A stretch of 64,000 nucleotides of DNA from assembly GCF_021018805.1 (NCBI RefSeq), contig NC_086247.1:1069501-1133500 (forward strand). The letters run 5' to 3'. Below the pieces are notes generated by a model. The model was not told the origin of the DNA and searched no databases. It worked only from the letters and a program-made list of their open reading frames with translations. Both the position numbers and the translations under genes were made by a program. Shown piece by piece: positions 12,501 to 21,500 of this stretch (positions are counted from its first letter, which is position 1; every line of letters begins with the position of its first letter). Origin of the DNA: Prinia subflava. Taxonomy: Eukaryota > Chordata > Aves > Passeriformes > Cisticolidae.

Positions 12501-15500
12501 GATGATGGTGGAGCTGAGGATAGGGCTTGGTTGCCCACGGCACAGAACTCCCACCATCCCCACTACTGGGAGAACTCACAGTGGTGCCCATCTTCTCCAG
12601 GGTCTCCTCGTTGATGGGGTAGCGCAGCTTCATCTTGCGGTACAGCGGGTGCTTCTCGTAGTAGCTGATGAGGTCCACGAGGCTCTCAAACTCAGCCGAG
12701 CTGCCCAGCATGAAGAGCCGCCCTTCCTGCTGGATGCGGCAGTGCTTGATCTTCCCCTCCGCCCTAGAGCCAGGAGAAACGGGAATGGGATGGGTCAGGG
12801 GTGGCTGGATCCTGGCTCCATGATGGGAATGGGCGGGAGGTGACGTTTGGGGATGCCACCAAGGTGACCACCCTGAGGACATCATGGAGGGGGTTTCCCC
12901 TTCAAGACACCATCACGTGTCCCACTGTGTCACCCACAGCAAACCCTTGCCACCTAAATCAGGGACACAACAGTCCTCAGCTTGGCCAAGCCCAGCTGGC
13001 CTCATGGTGGCCACACTCACCGGAAGGAGATGGCGTAGGAGTTGGGTTCACTGCGCTTCCGCACCAGGAACGCTCCATCCCGCGGGACCCGCATCAGCAT
13101 GTGCTCAGCCTGGAGACGTGTCAAGCTGGCGTGGTACCACCTGGCCAGGGAGGACATGGAGACGGGGGACTGGCATTGGCACCTCCACACCCCGCTGGGG
13201 CTGCAGGAGGCTGGTGGACCCATGGGATCAAGCGGGTGGGGACTGGGAGGACGCTCACTCTTTGCTCTCGTGGGCGTTGGGTTGGGGGACGGGGTCGGTG
13301 AGGCGCATCTCGAACTCGTTGCAGCGCAGCGGCACCTCCCGGTAGTGGCAGATGAGGCTGTAGAGGCTGTCGAAGACCAGGTTGTCCGTCAGGTAGAACT
13401 TGGTGGCCCCGGCCTCCTGCCTTGAGTGGATCCTGCAGTGCTGCACCCGGCTGGACCTCCTGCCACGGCGGTGAAAGAAAGCCAAGTCAAGCTGAGCTCA
13501 CATCCTTTGCACAAAAAGGTGACATTCCTCCCCAAAAGCCATTCCAGCCACCAAACCAGGCGTTGACTGGAGGGTTGACTGGGATTCTGCCTCGCTGCTG
13601 GAGCTCCTACCAGAAGGAGAGGGTGTAGTCGCCCACGAAGGTCTCGCTCTCGCGCACCAGGAAGGTGCCGTCCTTGCCGCCCGTCTCGGTGCAGTACTCG
13701 TGCAGCAGCTTCTCCGCGATCTGCCGCCCGTCACGGCCGCCCCCGAGCTTGCCGTGGAACCACTTCTCCGTGAAATGCAGCTCGTTGTTGTTGAACTCCT
13801 GCAAGTTCATCCCCAAAGTGGGCGCTGCCACGCTGTCACCTCCTCCCCACGGAGTTGTCACCTCGCCCTGCCCCCTCACGCACCTCCTTCTGCTCCACCT
13901 CCTCCTCATCCTCGTTGAACTGGTAGCGGGATGTCTCCTCTGAGTAGTAAATCTTGTTACTCGTCAGGACAAAATAATGAGGGCTCCACGTCTGGGAAGG
14001 AGGAAGAGCAGCAGTGGGGTGAGGAAGAGGATGACACGGAGGGATGGAGCTTTGGGATGAGATTTTTAATCCCTTTCTTCCCCCTCACAGCATCACAGTG
14101 GTTGAGGAGAACCCATCCCAAACCTCAAGGTCTCACAGATCCCACTCAGCCCCTGAGGGCTTTCCTTACGTGGTCGATGGGGTCTTCAAGGTAGAGAATT
14201 CCATTCTTGATAGAGTTGCTGATGTCGTTCTCTGAGTAACTGGCAGTGGAGACCTCCTCGTACAGGTTCCCTTCGACCAGTTTCTTGTGCTGGGGGACAC
14301 CCAGGGAGGGGAGCTCAGTGGTGGCCATGGTGGGCCTGTCACACCAAGCTCCCATCCCTCAGGATCAACCTCCCACAGATCCTTCCCACCAGCCCTTGTT
14401 CCCCTTGACCATCTCTTGGTGTAGAATGCAACACAATTGGTGTCCCTCCTGCAAAGAGGGGTTTTGGGGTCTTGCCTGCTCCACACCTTGATTAGGATTT
14501 TCTTCTTGAGCTGAGTGGGCGAGGGCAACTCGTCGGCGTTGATGTCCACTGGCTTGGTGAGGAGCATGTCCCCAAAAACCTTCTTGAAGTGGGAGGCCAT
14601 GTTCCTCTGCTGGACGATGCTGCAGTGGTCTTCGATGGAGAGGATGATGGGGAACCTGGAGCAAGCAGACGGAAATGGTGGCCTCAGATGAAGGCGAGGG
14701 AGGGGTTCCCAAAATTCAGAGGTCATTGGGGGAGCTGGGGCTTACTCAGAGGTGACGAAGGCGTGCTCCTTGATGGTGTGCAGCACATCCAGGAATTTGA
14801 TCTTGGAGGTGAGCGTGTGGCCGTGGTAGATGATGGGGAGATCGTCCGGGCCATCCCAGCAATCCACTGGGAAGGAAAACAGCTTGGTTAATTCATGTTT
14901 CCACCAACTACATGGTGGGAACCACTTTTTTGAACACCCAAATTACAGGGAAAGACCCTCTGCCCTGGTATCATGGGATGGGGGCAGGGAATGGTCTGTT
15001 TGATGGGACATGAGGGGTTCCAGCATCCCCGTGAAGGGCTGGTGGGACTCACACTCGATGCAGCGGCAGCCCATCCGCAGGCACCGGGCGTACGCCTCCA
15101 GGGAGGACTCACTGGAGAACTGATCCCCTGTCAGGTACCTGCAGAGGAGAGACAAGGATGGTGGGAATGCTCATGGATGTCCCCGAGGAACGCCCATGAC
15201 AGGAAAATTCCTTACGTGTTGTGGGATGAGGAGATCCAGTACTGGGACAAGGGGTGGTTCATCTCCTCGGGCACCACGCGCTCGTACTTAGCATCCATCA
15301 CCATGTTTTCCTTGGAGAAGAGGTATGTGAGGAACTGGCGGGGGGAGAAGCAGAGAGGTCAGAGCCTGATGGTGCCGGGGAGATTCCTGTGGGGACACCG
15401 TGTGGGGCCACCCACCTCATCCAGCTGGAAGGAGGGATCCGACGCTTCGTTGGAGCTCTCCCTGAGGTAGGAGCACATGTAGTCCCGCACCATGCCCACG

Positions 15501-18500
15501 TCACTGGCCCAGGATTCCTGGGATACAAACATGGCTCTTGTTAGGGGGGTGCAGCTGGGATGGAGCTCTTTAGGCTGCAGAGCTCTCAGGAAACCCCACC
15601 TTCTGATCATGCAGCAGGAACTTCTGGAAGTCATAGAGGGACACTTGGCACAGCTCAGGGCGGTCCACGTTCCTGGGACAAAGAGCAGCCACCAGTGAGG
15701 AGCAGGAGAAGGAATTGGGATAGATCCCATGGCAGAGTTGAGGCCATCAGTGCCCATCTGCACTCCCCATGACCTCCATTCCCACCAGACCCTCCACTCT
15801 GTGGCTGGGACAGGCTGGCACCAGCCGGAATGTGCAGCATTGTCTGAGGATACTGGGAGAAGGGCAGGGTGACGGGTCCCTACATCCCTGACAGCCATCC
15901 CATCTCCCTGCTCATCCCTTCTCCCACCCCTGCTCCTATCCTTGCTTCCTTCCCAGCTCCCCTCAATGCTCCCATCCCTTCTGCACCCATATTCCCATCC
16001 CTGCTCCCATCTCCTCTCCCATCCCCATTCCCTGCTCTACCCCACAGCCTGGCTGTAATTCCCACTCTATGGATCCAACTCAGAATATTGATTGGGATGA
16101 GAGCTGGGAACTCACCGCAAAGGGAAGGAGAGCTCCAGCTGCTCAATGACCTGGAAGGCAGAAAAGGGGTCCAGGCTTAGCTGGAGGGGAACACATCCCA
16201 CCAGGATGGGGACATTTGGGAGGTCAAACCACGGATCTTACCGACTTCTGGGCGTCAAACATCAGGTTTTTGTAGAACTGGATGAAGTGGGAGAAAGTCA
16301 TCTCATTCCTGGCTTCCACTTCCTGTGGGAGATGCGGCTGGATGAGAGTGGGGCCACCCGATTGGAACCAGGGACACCACAGTGGCCCCAGCCCACGTGG
16401 GGCGGGTTGAAGAGCATCTCCCTCATAGCTGGGGATTCCAGAGGGTCCTTACCACGAGTTTATCCCGCAGGAATCTCATGTTGGGAACGCGATAGTTGAC
16501 CTGGGGCAGCATCGCCTTCAGGTCCTTCACCGTGATGCTGCCAGAGGGAAAACCAGAGTCAGGGCACTGCCAGAGCCCTGGAAGTGTCTCAGCTCCCAAA
16601 ACTGAGTGTCCCACCCCAAATCCTGGTGCCTGGCACGGGATCCCACCCTCCTGGCCCGTGGATCCCTGCAGTGGTACAGAACTCAGGGAAATTGTGGATG
16701 TCTCATCTGGGGAAGTGTCCAAGGCCAGGATGGGTGGGGCTTGGAGCAACCTGGTCTAGTGGAAGGTGAAACTAGATGATTTTTAATGTCCTTTCCAACC
16801 CAACCCATTCCATGATTCCATGTTTCTGAGATTAATTATGAGTGTGAGCAGAGGGACAAGGACAGGAAGCACTTTCAAGAACCACTCAGGTGCTGTGAGC
16901 CATCATCCTACTTGGAAGCAATGCCCATCCCCATCCCCATAACAACATAAGTCCAAATTCCCTTGCTTTTGGGTTTTTCATGTCTTGGGAAGATAATTAT
17001 GGGCTGCATTAATAGACTGGCCCCTCTGGTGCTGGTGAAAATGTGGCACTAGAGATGGGTCCCAGTGGTCCTCACAGTCACAAGGATGTGACCTGCACCA
17101 AAATCTCTGATTTTTCCTGCCTTCAAGCATCCCAAAAACCCTGGTGCTCCCTTGTCCCACAAACCTCACCCCCAGCCTGGCTCAACCTCCACATTTGGGA
17201 TGCAACAGGGGAAATTTGGTCCTGTCCAGCTGAACCCACCGTGCTGGTGGCTCACCTGCCTTCCCTCGCCCGGTCCATCCCGTCAAACTGCTTCCGGAGC
17301 CACCTGGGAAGGAAGAAAGGAAGGGATGGACAGACAGTGCTCAGTCCCAAAGAGGATGAAGCCCAGGGGAAGTTTTCTTCCCAAAACAGGGACCAGGACT
17401 TGGGATCTGCAGGTCCTTGCTCACCTCTCGATCTGCAGTGGGGTCTGGGCTCTCTGGGTGTCAGCCACCAGCCAGTTGAGGCCCGTTATCCACAGGTTGA
17501 TGTCCTCCTCGCAGAAAGCTGTCGGAGCAAGAGGAGGGCGATGAGCTTGGGATGGGAATAATGGGATGTTGGGAAGGGGGTGGGACCCCCAAGGATGGGC
17601 ACAGGGAATGGGGAAGGACCCAACGCACCGGCCACGCTGAGTGTCCGCAGCCTGAAGTCCATCCCGTAGAGGATGATGAAGCACATGGTGAAGTCCAGCT
17701 TGCGGGCGTCCTCGGGGTAGCGCTCGAAATCCCGGGAATTCTTCCCCAGGCGGATCTCCTTGATCTCCCGGATGTCGACTGAGGGGAGAGAGCAACATGA
17801 AACTGTCCCCTGCCACCACAGCCTCACGTGAGTGGCTCAGGGAAGTGGGAATTCCAGGAGAACGTGTGTCCTCTGGCGAGTTTTGTTCCGAGGATGGGAT
17901 ACCCTCAGGAGCGTGTGATGGAATTAGGGGTGCTGTGACCACGTATCTTTGAAGGTGACACGTCCCCAGTGTCCTCCAGTGATGTGTGATGGCACCATGG
18001 CTATGGCGTGTCCTTCAGGAAACCGTGTTCCCAGGACGGGATGTCCCTGTGGCACTGCCCACTGGAGTGGGATGGCACCAGGGTGCCATGGCCTTGTGAC
18101 CTCTGTGTCACAGGATGTCCCCAGGACGGGGTGTCCCTGCAGAGCTGCTGAGTGACACCACCACGGGTGCCATGGCCACCTGTCCTCCAGGGAATCCTAT
18201 CCCCAGGATGGATTGCCCATTGGAATGGGATGGCACCAAGGTATCACGGCCTTGTCCAGGGATCCGTGTCCCAGGATGTGCCCAAGATGGGATCCCTGCA
18301 GTGCTGCTGCTGCTGCTGAGTGACACCACCACAGATGCCATGGAAAAGTGACATCCAGGGATCTGTGTCCCAGGATGTCCCCAGGATGAGGTCCCTGCAG
18401 TGCTGCCACAGCTGTGTGAGAGGGCCAGGATGACACAGCCACGTATCCTACAGGGATCCGTGTCCCAAGATGTCCCCAGGATGAGGTCCCTGCAGTGATC

Positions 18501-21500
18501 CTGCAGCTGAGTGACAGCACCATGGATGCTATGGAAAAGTGACATCCAGGGATCTGTGTCCCAAGGACAGGGTGTCCCTGCAGCCCTGCCTCCATGTGCC
18601 TGGTGGCCCCCATCCCTGTGTGTCCCCAGGACGTGGCATCCCAATGGCACTGCCCACTCCTTTCCCAGCTTTGTGGCTGCCACGCATACTCCAGGCTCAT
18701 CCCACCCCATCCCAACCAGCAAATCTCCAGCCACCCCGTCCTCCCCACGCTGGACCCTGCGCTGGGATAGGCTGAGCTCGTGTTTTCCTTGGAGAACTCT
18801 TCCCAAAAGTGGCAATTTGGAGCCCCGGCAGCCGGGACCGCAGGGCGTTGCTTTCCTGCTGCTCTGCTCCCTCATTATCCTGCTAAATAAAGCTCCAACA
18901 GCAGCAGCAGGGCCGGGTTTCCGGACCACGCTCTTCCTCACTGCTACTCCACCGAGGGAGATTTCCAGTTTTCCCAGTGGACACATCCCGCTGGGAGCAA
19001 GAATAACACCGTAATATTAAGAACAACACGCAAAAATTGTTCTTGATCCCACAACCATCACCCCCCAGGCAGGTTTGTCCTCTGGGAATGAGCCACTGAC
19101 ACCGGAAAGGGCTTTGTGTGAGCCAGGGTGGCCGGGCCACCTTGCCAGGGGTATTGTCCTGCCGAGGAAATGGGTCATTTCCCGGAGAATTTCCAGCCCA
19201 GCCGCGTTTCCGATGTGGTGGTGGGGAAGGCTGCAGACGTGCCTTGGTGGAAACCCTCAGCCGAATCCAAAGGGGGGATCCAAAGGGGAAAGAAAAAAGC
19301 TGAATGCAGGGAGGAATAAGGGATGGGGGAGGAATTGGGCTGATTAAGCAAGAAAAGAGGGGAAGAATAGTTTTTCTTGGCGGAAAAGCTGCAGAAAACA
19401 GTGGAGGCTTTATCCAGCCTTCTTTTGCTGGATGAGCGCAAGCCAAATTTCATGGATCAGGGTGGGATTTTAGCACAAGTGATACACAGAAGCTCTGCAC
19501 CCTGGCAGGAGCCTAGTTTTGGGACAAGATCTCAAGGAATGAAACTCCGTTGTCTCTGCATGGCTCCTGTGGCTCGGAGCAAAACCTATTCCGTAAGAAC
19601 AGGCAGATTTTGGGGATAAAAATGGGTTTATAGATTAAAAAGTCACCACTTGACCCCAAACCTGCTCGTCCACTGGGTGCCAGGGAGTGGGGAGAAGCCA
19701 GTGGCTATCAGGGCTTTGCTGACAAGTTGAAATGCTGCCATTCCCTGCATTTAACTCCTCCAAGATCCAGCCCTGCACCTGAACTCTGGGAGCTGTTCCT
19801 AATTCCAGGATGGTTTGTGTTGGAAGGGACCTTAAAGCTCATCTCATTCCAAACCCCACCGTGGGCAGGGACACCTTCCACTATCCCAGGTTGCTCCAAG
19901 CCCTGTCCAACCTGGCCTTGGACACTGCCAGGGATGAGGCAGCCACAGCTTCTCTGGGCAACCTGTGCCAGGGCCTCATCACCCTCACAAGGAGGAATTC
20001 CTTCCCGGTATCCCATCTATCCCTGCCCTTTGGCAGTGGGAAGCCATTTCCTGTGTCCTGTGTCTCCATCCCTCATCCCAAGTCCCTCTCCAGCTCTCCT
20101 GGAGCCCCTTTAGGCACTGGAAGGGGCTCTGAGGTGTCCCTGGAGCCTTCTCTTCTCCAGGCTGGACACTCCCAGCTCTCCCAGCCTGGCTCCAGCCCTT
20201 GGAGCATCTTTGTGGCCTCCTCAGGATCATTCCAGCAGCTCCACATCCTCCTGCTGTTGGACCCCAGAGCTGGAGGAAGCTCTACAGGTGGGATCTCACC
20301 TGAACAGAGCAGAGGGGCAGAATTCCCATTTTCCTGCTGCCCACGCTGTCCAGGACACAGGGAATTTCTGGGCTGCCAGCAGCAGTTTTTGATCCACCAA
20401 CACCCCCAAAATCCTTCTCCCCAGGGCAAAGAGCCCATTCCCATGAAAAACAGGGGAAGAGGGAGCGGCGCGGGGCTGCACAATACACCCGAGCAGCAGC
20501 TTCCTGGAAACCACATCTGCAGCGGATTTGCCTGGATCCCGTCAGAACTCTGTCTCCAAACTCCTCCCAGCATTGTCTCCATTGTCCCGGGCGATTAAAA
20601 CGATCTGGAAGTCGGTTCCAGCTGCGAAAATCCCTTTTCTTTTCTAATGCAAAGCGAACAGCACGGTGCAAAAAAAAAAAAAAAAAAGGGATTTGGAATG
20701 GTGGGGAGAGGATGGAGGAGCAGGTTCTGCCCAGTGGGGTTTTAGGGATGCTGAGAGCCCGGGAGATTTTTTTTAGGCATTAAGAGGGAAGCAAAGGGGC
20801 TGGAGGGAATGGTTGTGCTGGGAATTCCTGCTGGCCTGGGCACCTCGGTCATCCCCTCTTGCAGGATGTGGCAGCTCAGACCCTCCTGGACAGGGAAGTT
20901 GGGAGACTGTATCCTGCAGGGATCCTAGAAACATGGAATAAAATATTTCCTTCTTGTCCAACAGTGATAAATCCTAACTGGGTTTTCTCCTCCCAATAAA
21001 GTCTTAATTATAATTATTTGCCATTAACAAGGCTGGAGGTGTTGTCAGACCACCTCTCCAAAGTCCTCTTGAATTTTTCATGCTGCCTTCACCCCCCTTT
21101 CCTTTAATTTCTTCTAAAGATCCTTTTTTTGGGGCTGTTTTCCACCAGATGGGAACTAGGGTGTGCTGAGGGCGATGAGCTGGAAGCCCTCCAGGATGAG
21201 GTTAATTTTAAAGGCCTCACTCCAGGCAATTCCAGGCATGGACATGATCCCAGGCACGGACACACGGACACGTGTCCAGAGGCTGCTTAACCAAGCGTGT
21301 AATTATCCTGGGGGTCCAGGGGAGAGCCAGGATCCGCGTCCTGGCCCTGACAGTCCCTAACAGAGACATCAACACTTCCCACTAATCCCTCTCCAAGCGG
21401 GATGTCGGCTTGAAGGAGGGGATTGAAAATGGTCCGGGCAGGCGTGAGGTCTGGGAGATCCCAACACTTCCACAGAATCACAGGGAGTGGGAAGAGAGGG

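Noticed and set aside
13884..14289. Possible missing segment in the split PH domain of the PLC-gamma gene
   Set aside because: Phase and length of exons 14 and 15 (40 and 36 codons) are intact and match the family.
19810..20598. Plus-strand frame of 262 aa, with similar frames at many other sites (for example 25319-26047, 27620-28297, 47234-47890)
   Set aside because: All coincide with CR1 3' ends and share the same peptide words; the CR1 3' region here is noncoding or dead.
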